Origin: Azospirillum sp.
GTDB lineage: Bacteria; Pseudomonadota; Alphaproteobacteria; Azospirillales; Azospirillaceae
Reading direction: 5' to 3'
DNA length: 64,000 bases
Assembly (NCBI GenBank): GCA_027486405.1
Contig: JAIXPD010000020.1
Location: 1 to 64,000 of the forward strand
Below, piece after piece: positions 38,605 through 47,772 of the stretch (position 1 is its first letter; each line of letters opens with the position of its first letter). Under the pieces are notes generated by a model. It was not told where the DNA came from, did no database searches, and worked only from the letters and a program-made list of their open reading frames with translations. Position numbers and translations under genes: made by a program.

Positions 38605-39099
38605 TTATTTCAGGCTGGCTGCCTGTTCGGCGGTCAACAGAACGACTCCGTCCTCGTCGGCGAACAGGACATCGCCGGGCCGCACCAGCGCGCCGGGCAA
38701 CTCGACCGGGACATCGACGATGCCCTGGTCGCGCCGGGTCGAGGCGCGCGGCATCGGGGCCAGCGCCTTGATTCCCAAATCGAGCGTGGCGAGTTCGGCG
38801 ACGTCGCGCACACAGCCCCAGATGACCACCCCGGCCCAACCGTTCTTGACGGCGGACGCGGCGATCATGTCGCCCATCAGGGCGCAGCGCAGGCTGCCCG
38901 CACCATCGACCACCAGCACCCGGCCGTCACCGGGGGTGGCCAGCAGCTCCTTGACGCGGGAATTGTCGTCCACGCATTTGACGGTGGCGACCGGGCCGGA
39001 AAAACGGGTGACGGCCCCGAAGTCGCGGAAGACCGGGGCGAGGAAACGGGCGGAGTCCTTGAACGTGTCGAAGAGATCGCAAGTGGCGACGAACGGCAT
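38605..39099 (-). CDS. RraA-family protein, 4-hydroxy-4-methyl-2-oxoglutarate aldolase-like
   Basis: 164 residues, standard RraA length: ATCDLFDTFKD at the N-terminus, GRVLVVDGAGSLRCALMGDMIAASA, then GCVRDVAELATLDLGIKALAPMP. The Arg-Asp-x-x-Glu metal/substrate motif of class II pyruvate aldolases (RDVAE, about residue 103) is present, so it may be an aldolase rather than an RNase E regulator. The start at 39099 is chosen for its conserved N-terminus. Separate from the second RraA-like gene at 46114. Confidence 0.8.
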   Translation of the reverse strand: MPFVATCDLFDTFKDSARFLAPVFRDFGAVTRFSGPVATVKCVDDNSRVKELLATPGDGRVLVVDGAGSLRCALMGDMIAASAVKNGWAGVVIWGCVRDVAELATLDLGIKALAPMPRASTRRDQGIVDVPVELPGALVRPGDVLFADEDGVVLLTAEQAASLK

Positions 39100-39241
39100 C
39101 GGGCGGCTCCGCGCTGGGGGATCGGACGCCCCCCTCTTGCGCCAAAGCCCCCGCCAACGCAAGAGGCGGGGCGTGCGGCCTATTCGACCGTCACGGCCCC
39201 GCCATCACCCCTTCACGCCGTCACACCTCCATCGGCCCCGG

Positions 39242-40291
39242 TCAACCCGCCGTGCGTTCGAACCCATCGAGGAAGCTGGCGAGGTTGGCGGCCAGATCAT
39301 CGATGGCGTATCCGCCCTCCTGCACCAGCACCGTCGGCAGCCCGGCGGCGGCGATCCGCGCGCCCATGCGGGCAAAGCCGGGGGTGGTGACGCCAAAGGC
39401 GGCGAGCGGGTCGTTGATGAAGGTGTCGAAGCCCAGCGAGATGAACAGCATGTCGGGGGCGTAGCGCGCCACCGCGTCCAACGCCCGCCCGATGGTGGCG
39501 AGCACGGTGGCCTCGTCGCTGCCGATGGGCAGGGGCAGGTTCAGGGTGTAGCCCTCCCCCGCGCCGACACCGCGCTCCTGGGTGTAACCGGCCATGTGCG
39601 GGTAGAATTCCGACGGGTCGCCGTGCACCGACAGGAAGAACACGTCGTCGCGGTCGTAGAAGATGTCCTGCGTGCCGTTGCCGTGATGGACGTCCACATC
39701 CAGGATGGCCACACGCCCGGCCTTGCCGCGCGCGCGCAGCACCGGCAGGGCCGATTGCGCCGCGATGGCGACGTGGTTGAGGTAGCAGAAGCCCCCCGCC
39801 ATGTCGCGGGTGGCGTGGTGGCCAGGCGGGCGGCACAGGGCGTAGGCCGCGCGGTCGGCCCCGTCCAGCACCAGCCGGGTGGCGTGCAGCGCGGCGTTGG
39901 CGGCGGCGCGGGCGGCGGTCCAGGTGTGGGCGTCGATCGGGCAGGCTGTGTCGAAGGTGTGCCAACCGGCCTGGCCGACGATGCCGGTGGGGTAGGACGG
40001 TGTGCGCTGCATCCGGCTGACGTTGGGGATCACCACCTCGCCCATGTCGCCCGCCGCGATCCAACGGGCGTGCGCGCTTTCCAGAAAGGCCAGATAGGCC
40101 GGGGTGTGCACCGCCGCGAGCGGGGCGTAGCCATAGTCATCGGGCTGGATCAGCGCGCCGCCGCGCGATTGGATCAGCGCGGCCAACGCCCCGACCCGTT
40201 CCGGCTTTTCCGGCAGGGCGCGCATCTGGCCCCGGTTGAAGTAATAGGCCGGGTGGTGCAGGGCGGCGTCGGGGTGGTGAACGAACTTCAT
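39242..40291 (-). CDS. Histone deacetylase-family amidohydrolase, acetylpolyamine amidohydrolase-like
   Basis: 349 residues from ATG 40291 (GGA 9 bases upstream; ATG 40300 is possible). Zinc-dependent deacetylase fold: N-terminal HHPAYYFNRGQM, CRPPGHHATRDMAGGFCYLN, AILDVDVHHGNGTQDIFY and FISLGFDTFINDPLAAFG supply the two active-site His, the three zinc ligands (Asp, His, Asp) and the charge-relay Asp. Bacterial members deacetylate acetylpolyamines or similar small amides. Divergent from a LysR gene (40502), which probably regulates it. Confidence 0.88.
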   Translation of the reverse strand: MKFVHHPDAALHHPAYYFNRGQMRALPEKPERVGALAALIQSRGGALIQPDDYGYAPLAAVHTPAYLAFLESAHARWIAAGDMGEVVIPNVSRMQRTPSYPTGIVGQAGWHTFDTACPIDAHTWTAARAAANAALHATRLVLDGADRAAYALCRPPGHHATRDMAGGFCYLNHVAIAAQSALPVLRARGKAGRVAILDVDVHHGNGTQDIFYDRDDVFFLSVHGDPSEFYPHMAGYTQERGVGAGEGYTLNLPLPIGSDEATVLATIGRALDAVARYAPDMLFISLGFDTFINDPLAAFGVTTPGFARMGARIAAAGLPTVLVQEGGYAIDDLAANLASFLDGFERTAG

Positions 40292-40501
40292 GGGTGTCAT
40301 TCCGGCGTTTTATTGATGGCGCTGCGGTGATCTGTGATGGGATTAGGCGCTGGTCCCAAGGGATCGCGCAAATAAGCATTTTTGATTTCAGCCATGAATC
40401 TGATTTATGCCGCAGTTGCTCAATGGGGTGGCGTGTGCTGGACTCTTGGTCACAGCGGTGGTTGGCGCGTGTTTGGGCAGAGGGTGAGGGGCGGGGCCGA
40501 C

Positions 40502-41449
40502 ATGACCGAATCCGAGGCGGAGCGCCACGCGCTGGCGCGTTTGGGCCAACAGCTCGATTGGAATCTGCTGCGCACCTTCATGGTGATCGTGCAGGAGGGC
40601 AGCATCACCAAGGCGGGTGTGCGCCTGTCTTTGACGCAGCCCGCCGTCAGCTTGGCGTTGAAGCGGCTGGAGGAGCAGTTGGGCCGCACCCTGATCGACC
40701 GGGGGCCGGGCCGCTTCGCCGTGACGGCGGCGGGCGAGCAGGTCTACGACGAGGCGGTGTCCATCCACGGGACCGTGTCGCGCCTGGGCACGCTGGTGCG
40801 CGAGGCCAAGGACGAAATCAGCGGCCACGTCCACATCCTGATGACCAGCCGCATCCAGACCGACCGGCTCGACCGCTCCCTGCGGGATTTCCACCGGCTT
40901 TACCCCAAGGTGACGTTCCGCATCGACGTGATGGGGTCGGCCGACGCCCACATCTCCCTGCAACAGCGGATCGGGGCGATGGCGATCTGTTTGTTGCGGG
41001 AGCCGATTCCGGGCCTGTCCAGCGTGGTGTTCCTGCGCCAGACCTACCGGCTGTATTGCGGGCCGGACAGCCGCCTGTTCGGGCGGCGCAACATCGACAT
41101 CGCCGAACTGCGCCACGAGAATTTCGTTTCCTTCACCTCCGACCAGATCGACGGGGCGCTGTCGCCGCTCACCCTGTTCCGCGCGCGGGAGGGGTTCGCG
41201 GGCAAGGTGGTGGCGTCCTCCGCCAATCTGGAGGAGGTGCGGCGGATGATCGCCTGCGGTCTGGGTATCGGCCCCTTGCCCGACCACATCGCCGCCCGCG
41301 ACGTGGCCGACGGCCTGCTGTGGGACCTGCCGCCCTACGAGGGGGTGGCCCCGGTCAACGTCCATCTGATCTGGAGCGACACCGGCAAGCTGAACCGGGC
41401 CGAACGCGCCTTCCTCGACCATCTGCGCGCCGCCGCCGCGTCGGCGTGA
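40502..41449 (+). CDS. LysR-family transcriptional regulator
   Basis: 315 residues from ATG 40502 with GAGGGG upstream. Helix-turn-helix DWNLLRTFMVIVQEGSITKAG and LTQPAVSLALKRLEEQLG (about 19-62), effector domain to the C-terminus. Divergent from the deacetylase-like gene (210 bp between) and 156 bp upstream of the Tau-type transporter operon on the same strand, so either or both may be targets. Confidence 0.9.
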   Translation: MTESEAERHALARLGQQLDWNLLRTFMVIVQEGSITKAGVRLSLTQPAVSLALKRLEEQLGRTLIDRGPGRFAVTAAGEQVYDEAVSIHGTVSRLGTLVREAKDEISGHVHILMTSRIQTDRLDRSLRDFHRLYPKVTFRIDVMGSADAHISLQQRIGAMAICLLREPIPGLSSVVFLRQTYRLYCGPDSRLFGRRNIDIAELRHENFVSFTSDQIDGALSPLTLFRAREGFAGKVVASSANLEEVRRMIACGLGIGPLPDHIAARDVADGLLWDLPPYEGVAPVNVHLIWSDTGKLNRAERAFLDHLRAAAASA

Positions 41450-41503
41450 GGGGGGCGCACCGCTTTTTGCGTGCGCCACAAACAATCGCCCTTCCCTTCG
41501 ATG

Positions 41504-41519
41504 CACTAATGCATTAGTG
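41504..41519. promoter_or_regulatory. Perfect 16-bp palindrome upstream of the Tau-type operon
   Basis: CACTAATGCATTAGTG, an uninterrupted palindrome, lies 87 bp upstream of the binding-protein start in an otherwise GC-rich gap. Size and symmetry fit a GntR/FCD-type operator, and the operon ends with such a regulator (46918). Linkage is inferred. Confidence 0.6.
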
Positions 41520-41605
41520 TTTTTCTCAACGGCCAAGAGGCCAGCGGTCGCGGGTGCGCGGATCGTCGCGCGCAGCCGGGCCGACGCAAATGGGGGAGGA
41601 AATCC

Positions 41606-42619
41606 ATGACGCTGCGGAGCACAGGGCTGTTCGTGGGTGTGGCGGCGTTCGCCGCACTGATCGCAGGGGCGGCGAACGCCCAGCAGAAGGCGGAAATTTC
41701 CATCACCCGCCAGCCCGGCATTTTCTACATGCCGACCCACATCATGGAAAAAGAGAAGCTGGTGGAAAAGCAGGCCGAGAAACTGGGCCTGCCGAATCTG
41801 AAGGTCAATTGGGTGGCCTTTTCCGGCGGTGGTGCCGCCACCGACGCGCTCTTGTCGGGCGGGGTCGATGTGCTGAACACCGGCGTCGGCAATCTGCTGC
41901 TGCTGTGGGACCGCACGCGCGGCGGGGTGAAGGGCATCATCGGCACCTCGGCCCAGCCGGTCACGCTCATCACCCGCGATCCCAAGATCAAGACGCTGAA
42001 GGATTTCGGCCCCGCCGACAAGATCGCGGTGCCGACGGTCCGGGTCTCCACCCAGGCGATCCTGTTGCAGATCGCGGCGGCCAAGCTGTACGGCTCCGAC
42101 CAATGGGCCAAGCTGGACGCCAACACGGTGCAGCTTGGCCATTCCGACGCCGCCGCCGCCATGGCCAACCCGACGCACGAGGTGAAAAGCCATTTCGCCG
42201 CCCCGCCCTTCACCTTCTACGAGATGAAAACCGTGCAGGGCGCGCGGATGATCGCCGATTCCGACGACATCATCCCCGGCGGCATCAGCCAGGCCCAGCT
42301 TTTCACCACCACGAAATTCGCCGATGCCAACCCCAAGGCGGTGCAGGCGATCAAGGCCGCCGCGCTGGAGGCCATCGAGATGCTGACCAAGGACACCGAA
42401 AAGGCGGTGTCGATCTACCGCGAGGCGTCGGGGGACAAGACCTCGCTCGCCGACCTGCTCGACATCCTCAAGCAGCCGGGGATGATGAATTTCGATCCGA
42501 CCCCGCACGGAACCATGGTGTTCGCCGCCCATCTGCACAAGATCGGGACGATCAAGACGATGCCGTCCTCGTGGAAGGATTATTATCTGCCGACGGCCTA
42601 TGACCGGAACGGAAGCTGA
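41606..42619 (+). CDS. Tau/Ssu/NMT1-type ABC transporter substrate-binding protein
   Basis: 337 residues. Signal peptide 1-25 (ending AGAANA), then an NMT1/THI5-like fold: ISITRQPGIFYMPTHIMEKEKLVE, VNWVAFSGGGAATDALLSGGVDV, GVGNLLLLWDRTRGGVKGI. GGGGGAGGAAA precedes the start. The family carries sulfonates, nitrate, thiamine precursors or aromatic acids; the downstream dehydratase and aldolase-like genes suggest a sugar acid or hydroxy acid here. Confidence 0.85.
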   Translation: MTLRSTGLFVGVAAFAALIAGAANAQQKAEISITRQPGIFYMPTHIMEKEKLVEKQAEKLGLPNLKVNWVAFSGGGAATDALLSGGVDVLNTGVGNLLLLWDRTRGGVKGIIGTSAQPVTLITRDPKIKTLKDFGPADKIAVPTVRVSTQAILLQIAAAKLYGSDQWAKLDANTVQLGHSDAAAAMANPTHEVKSHFAAPPFTFYEMKTVQGARMIADSDDIIPGGISQAQLFTTTKFADANPKAVQAIKAAALEAIEMLTKDTEKAVSIYREASGDKTSLADLLDILKQPGMMNFDPTPHGTMVFAAHLHKIGTIKTMPSSWKDYYLPTAYDRNGS

Positions 42620-42667
42620 GGATCCCCGCGCGCTCCTTCCCGTTTCTCTCTTCAGGCGGCCTGCTCC

Positions 42668-43432
42668 ATGACCACGCTTCTGGACGTCAGCGCGGTGACG
42701 CTGCGCTACAAAACCCCGACCTCGCTCGTCACCGCGACGGAACGGGTCAGTTTTTCGGTCGATCAGTCCGACCGCTTCGTTCTGCTGGGGCCGTCGGGTT
42801 GCGGCAAATCCACCTTGCTCAAGGCGGTGGGTGGTTATCACGCCCCCAGCGAGGGCCACATCCGCATCAAGGGCCGCGAGGTCACGGAACCCGGTGCCGA
42901 CCGCATGATGGTCTTTCAGGAGTTCGACCAGCTCCTGCCCTGGAAGACCGTGTTGGAAAACGTGATGTTCCCGTTGCAGGTCGCCCGCAGCATGAGCAAG
43001 GCGGAGGCGCGCGACCGCGCCCGCGCCTACATCGACAAGGTGCGCCTGACCAAATTCGCCGACAGCTACACCCACACCCTGTCCGGCGGCATGAAACAGC
43101 GGGTGGCCATCGCGCGCGGCATGGCGATGGAACCCGACATCCTGCTGATGGACGAACCCTTTGCCGCGTTGGACGCGCTGACCCGCCGCCAGATGCAGGA
43201 CGAGTTGCTGCAACTGTGGCAGGACACCCGCTTCACCGTGATGTTCGTCACCCATTCGATCGCGGAGGCGATCAAGATCGGCAACCGCATCCTGCTGCTG
43301 TCGCCCCACCCTGGCCGGGTCAAGGCCGAGGTGCGCGACGTTGATCAGGTGTCCGCCGCCGATGGCAGCGCGGCGCAGTTGGAACGCCAGATCCACGATC
43401 TGCTGTTCGCCGAACCCGGTCACAGGGAGTAA
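42668..43432 (+). CDS. Tau/Ssu-type ABC transporter ATPase
   Basis: 254 residues. Walker A GPSGCGKST, Q-loop VFQEFDQLLPWKTV, signature LSGGMKQRVAIARGMAM, Walker B ILLMDEPFAALDA, switch VTHS. The SGGMKQR and LDALTR forms are typical of the nitrate/sulfonate/taurine class. It lies between binding protein and permease genes in one operon. Confidence 0.93.
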   Translation: MTTLLDVSAVTLRYKTPTSLVTATERVSFSVDQSDRFVLLGPSGCGKSTLLKAVGGYHAPSEGHIRIKGREVTEPGADRMMVFQEFDQLLPWKTVLENVMFPLQVARSMSKAEARDRARAYIDKVRLTKFADSYTHTLSGGMKQRVAIARGMAMEPDILLMDEPFAALDALTRRQMQDELLQLWQDTRFTVMFVTHSIAEAIKIGNRILLLSPHPGRVKAEVRDVDQVSAADGSAAQLERQIHDLLFAEPGHRE

Positions 43433-43437
43433 CCGCG

Positions 43438-44304
43438 ATGAGCCAAGCGCGCATCCTGATGCATGATGTGGCCGACGCGGCCACCCAGAACGATCCCAGC
43501 GCGGCGGAACGTCAATTGGGTCTGGCCGAACGGCTGTGGGGCAACGCCACCCTGCGCAAATCCCTGCTGATCCTGGTGCTGGCCGTTGTCTGGCAGGTCT
43601 ACGCCACCGCGCTGGACAACCCGCTGCTGTTTCCGACCCTGACCGAGACCCTGGCCACCATGCTGGACCGGGTGCGCGACGGGACCTTGCCCGCCCGCGC
43701 CCTGACGTCGGTCAAGGTGCTGCTGATGGGCTACGCGGCGGGCAGCCTGCTGGCCGCCGCGCTGACGATGGTGGCGATCAACACCCGGCTCGGCACCGAT
43801 TTCCTGGAAACCATGACGGCGATGTTCAACCCGCTGCCCGCCATCGCCCTGTTGCCGCTGGCGCTGATCTGGTTCGGGCTGGGCAACGGCAGCTTGGTGT
43901 TCGTGCTGATCCATTCGGTGCTGTGGGCGGTGGCGCTGAACACCCATTCCGGCTTTCTCGGCGTGTCGCGCACCCTGCGCATGGTCGGACGGAATTACGG
44001 GCTGAAGGGCTTCCGCTACGTCGCGATGATCCTGATCCCCGCCGCCTTCCCGTCGATCCTGACCGGGCTGAAGATCGGCTGGGCCTTTGCCTGGCGCACG
44101 CTGATCGCGGCGGAGCTGGTGTTCGGCGTCTCGTCGGGGCAGGGCGGTTTGGGCTGGTTCATCTTCGAAAACCGCAACCTGCTGGACATCCCCGCCGTGT
44201 TCGCCGGTCTGCTGACCGTCATCATCATCGGTCTGGTGGTGGAAAATCTGGTGTTCCGCACCATCGAACGCCGCACCCTGCACCGTTGGGGCGTGCATCA
44301 CTGA
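43438..44304 (+). CDS. Tau/Ssu-type ABC transporter permease
   Basis: 288 residues, six hydrophobic helices after a polar N-terminus of about 40 residues. EAA-type loop SRTLRMVGRNYGLKGFRYVAMILIP; NPLPAIALLPLALIWFGLGN is typical of TauC/SsuC. It starts 5 bp after the ATPase gene. Confidence 0.92.
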   Translation: MSQARILMHDVADAATQNDPSAAERQLGLAERLWGNATLRKSLLILVLAVVWQVYATALDNPLLFPTLTETLATMLDRVRDGTLPARALTSVKVLLMGYAAGSLLAAALTMVAINTRLGTDFLETMTAMFNPLPAIALLPLALIWFGLGNGSLVFVLIHSVLWAVALNTHSGFLGVSRTLRMVGRNYGLKGFRYVAMILIPAAFPSILTGLKIGWAFAWRTLIAAELVFGVSSGQGGLGWFIFENRNLLDIPAVFAGLLTVIIIGLVVENLVFRTIERRTLHRWGVHH

Positions 44305-44356
44305 TTTTCCGCCGGTTCCCCCCGCAACATCCCTCCCGCAACGAGCCTTGACGATC

Positions 44357-46090
44357 ATGACCCAGAAGACCCCCGACACCCTGCGCAGCGCCCGCTGGTT
44401 CGCGCCCGACGATCTGCGCAGCTCCGGCCACCGGTCCCGCGTGATGCAGATGGGCTACGCGCCCGAGGATTGGGTGGGCAAGCCGGTCATCGCCATCATC
44501 AACACCTGGTCGGACATCAACGCCTGCCACGCCCATTTCAAGCAGCGGGTGGAGGATGTGAAGCGCGGCGTCTTCCAGGCGGGCGGTTTCCCGATTGAGC
44601 TGCCCGCCCTGTCCCTGAGCGAAAGCGCGGTGAAGCCGACGACCATGCTCTACCGCAACCTGCTGGCGATGGATGTGGAGGAGCTGATCCGCTGCCACCC
44701 CATCGACGGCGTGGTTCTGATGGGCGGCTGCGACAAGACCACCCCCGCCCTGCTGATGGGCGCGACCAGCGCCGGGCTGCCCAGCGTCTTCGTGCCCGCC
44801 GGGCCGATGCTGCGCGGCAACTTCAACGGCAAGATCCTGGGATCCGGCTCCGACGCCTGGAAATATTGGGACGAGCGCCGCGCCGGGACCATCACCGATC
44901 AGGAATGGTTGGGGGTGGAGCAGGGCATCGCCCGCAGCCACGGCACCTGCATGACCATGGGCACGGCCAGCACCATGACGGCGATCGCCGAGGCCATCGG
45001 CATGTCGCTGCCCGGCTCCTCCGCCATCCCCGCCGCCGACGCCAACCACATCCGCATGGCCGCCGCCGCCGGCCGCCGCGCGGTGGAGATGGTGTGGGAG
45101 GATCTGACCCCGGCCACAATCCAGACCCGCGAGGCGTTCGAAAACGGCATCGCCGTCGCCATGGCGATGGGCTGCTCGACCAACGCCATCATCCACGTCA
45201 TCGCCATGGCCCGCCGCGCCGGGGTGGACATCGGCCTGGACGATTTCGAAAAGGCCAGCCGCAAGGTGCCGGTGATCGCCAACGTCCGTCCCAGCGGCAG
45301 CGCCTATCTGATGGAGGATTTCTTCTACGCCGGTGGGCTGCCCGCGTTGATGACCCGCCTGCGCGGCCATCTGCATCTGGACTGCCGCACGGTGTCGGGC
45401 CGCACCCTGGGCGAGGACATCGCCGACGCCAAGGTGCACAACGACGACGTCATCCGTCCGATCGACAACCCGATCTACGTCGAAGGGGCGCTGGCGGTGC
45501 TGACCGGCAACCTCGCCCCCACCGGCTGCGTCATCAAGCCCAGCGCCTGCGACCCGCGTTTCCTGAAGCATTCCGGCCCGGCGCTGGTGTTCGACGATTA
45601 CCCGTCGATGAAGGCGGCGGTCGAGGATGAGGACCTGGACGTCACCGCCGACCATGTGCTGATCCTGCGCAACGCAGGGCCGCAGGGCGGGCCGGGGATG
45701 CCGGAATGGGGCATGCTGCCGATCCCGAAAAAGCTGGTGAAGCAGGGCGTGCGCGACATGGTGCGCCTGTCCGACGCGCGGATGAGCGGAACCAGCTATG
45801 GGGCCTGCATCCTGCACGTCTCGCCCGAATCCTACATCGGCGGGCCGCTGGCCCTGGTGCGCAACGGCGACATCATCACGCTGGACGTTGCCGCCCGCAG
45901 CATCCGGCTGGAGGTGTCGGACGAGGAAATGGCCGCCCGCCGCGCCGCGCTGGTCCCGCCGCCGCCGCGCTACGAACGCGGTTATGGCTGGATGTTCAAC
46001 CGCCACGTCACCCAGGCCGACAAGGGCTGTGACTTCGATTACCTGCAAACCGACTTTGGCGCGCCGGTCGGCGAACCCGCCATTTATTGA
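44357..46090 (+). CDS. IlvD/Edd-family dehydratase, sugar-acid (arabonate/xylonate type) dehydratase
   Basis: 577 residues from ATG 44357 (TTG 44348 possible). Fe-S dehydratase: cysteines in GGCDKTTPALLMGA and SHGTCMTMGTASTM, a third in DINACHAHF; the metal-binding Lys/Glu region lies in VEDLT and LPGSSAIPAADANH. N-terminal LRSARWFAPDDLRSSGHRSR and C-terminal GYGWMFNRHVTQADKGCDFDYL are characteristic of sugar-acid dehydratases (L-arabonate, D-xylonate and relatives) rather than true IlvD. It makes a 2-keto-3-deoxy acid from an aldonate. The exact substrate is unknown. Confidence 0.85.
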   Translation: MTQKTPDTLRSARWFAPDDLRSSGHRSRVMQMGYAPEDWVGKPVIAIINTWSDINACHAHFKQRVEDVKRGVFQAGGFPIELPALSLSESAVKPTTMLYRNLLAMDVEELIRCHPIDGVVLMGGCDKTTPALLMGATSAGLPSVFVPAGPMLRGNFNGKILGSGSDAWKYWDERRAGTITDQEWLGVEQGIARSHGTCMTMGTASTMTAIAEAIGMSLPGSSAIPAADANHIRMAAAAGRRAVEMVWEDLTPATIQTREAFENGIAVAMAMGCSTNAIIHVIAMARRAGVDIGLDDFEKASRKVPVIANVRPSGSAYLMEDFFYAGGLPALMTRLRGHLHLDCRTVSGRTLGEDIADAKVHNDDVIRPIDNPIYVEGALAVLTGNLAPTGCVIKPSACDPRFLKHSGPALVFDDYPSMKAAVEDEDLDVTADHVLILRNAGPQGGPGMPEWGMLPIPKKLVKQGVRDMVRLSDARMSGTSYGACILHVSPESYIGGPLALVRNGDIITLDVAARSIRLEVSDEEMAARRAALVPPPPRYERGYGWMFNRHVTQADKGCDFDYLQTDFGAPVGEPAIY

Positions 46091-46113
46091 TCCCGCCAGG
46101 AAAGACCCCGATC

Positions 46114-46830
46114 ATGAGCCTGTCGCCTGACACCCGCGCGAAGCTGGCCACCGTCAGCACCGCCACCCTGACCACCGCGCTGTACAAGCGCGGCTTCCGC
46201 AACCAGTTCATCCAGGACGTCCGTCCGCTCAACCCCAACAGCCCGACGATGGTGGGGGAGGCGTTCACCCTGCGCTACATCCCCTCGCGCGAGGATCTCG
46301 ATCCGTTGAGCGTGTTCCAGGACCGTGCCCACCCGCAGCGCAAGGCGGTGGAGGAATGCCCGCCCGGGGCCGTGATGGTGATTGACAGCCGCAAGGACGC
46401 CCGCGCCGCGTCCGCCGGGTCGATCCTTGTCACCCGGTTGATGGTGCGCGGTGTGGCGGGCATCGTCAGCGATGGTGGCTTCCGGGATTCGCCGGAGATC
46501 GCCAAGCTGGGCATCCCGGCCTATCACAACCGCCCATCGGCCCCGACCAACCTCACCCTGCACCACGCGATGGACATCAACGTGCCCATCGGCTGCGGCG
46601 ATGCCCCGGTTTACCCCGGTGACGTCATCGTCGGTGATGGCGACGGCGTGGTCGTCATCCCCTCCCATCTGGCCGACGAACTGGCGACCGAAGCGGTGGA
46701 GATGACCGCGTTCGAGGATTTCGTCACCGAACAGGTGTTGGCGGGCCGCTCGATCCTGGGCCTCTATCCGGCGACGGACGAGCAGACCAAGGTCGATTTC
46801 GCGGCGTGGCGCACCGCCAACGGCCGGTGA
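46114..46830 (+). CDS. RraA-family protein, probable 2-keto acid aldolase
   Basis: 238 residues, longer than RraA. STATLTTALYKRGFRNQFIQ, then GSILVTRLMVRGVAGIVSDGGF with RDSPE (the Arg-Asp-x-x-Glu motif of class II pyruvate aldolases) and YPGDVIVGDGDGVVVIP. It directly follows the sugar-acid dehydratase, so cleavage of its 2-keto-3-deoxy product to pyruvate and an aldehyde is a reasonable proposal. The start at 46114 has AGGAAAG upstream. Confidence 0.8.
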   Translation: MSLSPDTRAKLATVSTATLTTALYKRGFRNQFIQDVRPLNPNSPTMVGEAFTLRYIPSREDLDPLSVFQDRAHPQRKAVEECPPGAVMVIDSRKDARAASAGSILVTRLMVRGVAGIVSDGGFRDSPEIAKLGIPAYHNRPSAPTNLTLHHAMDINVPIGCGDAPVYPGDVIVGDGDGVVVIPSHLADELATEAVEMTAFEDFVTEQVLAGRSILGLYPATDEQTKVDFAAWRTANGR

Positions 46831-46917
46831 AGCGCCGTGGGGGCGATCGGATTTGACAGGGTGCCCCGGCAGGGACGACAACAGCCCCGCGCGATGACGA
46901 GTGTGGAGTGTCCGTTG

Positions 46918-47616
46918 ATGACCGCCGAGACCAATCCGTCGCCCCTGCGCCTGGAACGCGGTCGTCAGGCCGCCCCGCAGGTGTTCGACCATCTGCGGGA
47001 GCGGATCCTGGCGCTGGAACTGAAACCCGGCGAGGTCTTGTCGCGCGTCGAACTGATGGAACAGTTCGGCCTGAGCCAGACCCCGATCCGCGACGCCCTG
47101 TTGCGGTTGGCGGAAGAGGGGTTGGTGGACATCTTCCCCCAGCACGCCACCATGGTCAGCCCCATCGACTTGACCCACGCGCGCCACACCCAGTTCCTGC
47201 GCCGCTCCATCGAACTCGAGGTGGTCCGCACGCTGGCGTTGGCCGCCGACGCCACGGTGGTTGCCACCCTGACGGCCAATCTGGATCGCCAACTGGCGAT
47301 GGTGAACACCGAGGATTTTCAAAGCTTCTGGGCGCTCGACCAGTCCTTTCACCGCGCGATGTACGAGGCGGCGGGCGTGCCCGATCTGTGGCGGCTGGTG
47401 CGCAGCCGCAGCGGCCATCTGGAACGCCTGCGCAAGCTGCATCTGCCCACCCCCGGCAAGACCGTGCGCATCCACAGCGACCACAGCCTGATCGTTCGCG
47501 CCATCGCCGCCGGGGATCCCGAGCAGGCTCAACGCCATCTGCGCGACCATCTGTCCGGCACCCTGGGGCTGGTGGACACCATCCGCGACCGTTACCCCGG
47601 CTATTTCCGCGATTGA
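46918..47616 (+). CDS. GntR/FadR-family transcriptional regulator
   Basis: 232 residues from ATG 46918 (GGAG 9 bases upstream; ATG 46894 is a weaker option). Winged helix-turn-helix (about 20-75: VFDHLRERILALELKPGEVLSRVELMEQFGLSQTPIRDAL, described in part) and an all-helical FCD ligand domain with the metal-binding Asp/His pattern (LDQSFHRAMYEAAG, HSDHSLIVRAIAAGD). Last gene of the Tau-type/dehydratase operon, which it probably represses in the absence of the substrate. Confidence 0.9.
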   Translation: MTAETNPSPLRLERGRQAAPQVFDHLRERILALELKPGEVLSRVELMEQFGLSQTPIRDALLRLAEEGLVDIFPQHATMVSPIDLTHARHTQFLRRSIELEVVRTLALAADATVVATLTANLDRQLAMVNTEDFQSFWALDQSFHRAMYEAAGVPDLWRLVRSRSGHLERLRKLHLPTPGKTVRIHSDHSLIVRAIAAGDPEQAQRHLRDHLSGTLGLVDTIRDRYPGYFRD

Positions 47617-47772
47617 GGGCGGGGGATCGAGGGTGGAGGATCGAGGGCAGGGGAACGAGAGGGCTGAGTTTGGCGGCTTGTCGGCGGGGCCCGAAAGCTG
47701 CAAGACTGCGGGCATGATGGCTCAAGCGTTTCGGTGCGATGGCAGGCGGCGCCCGGTCGCAGGGATGACGGC

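Noticed and set aside
40388..43423. A 1011-codon open frame on the minus strand
   Set aside because: It runs antisense through the LysR, binding-protein and ATPase genes, is rich in Gly, Arg, His and Gln as shadow frames of GC-rich genes are, and has no recognisable domain.
44225..46048. A 607-codon minus-strand frame opposite the IlvD/Edd gene
   Set aside because: Shadow of the dehydratase; no domain and no ribosome-binding site.
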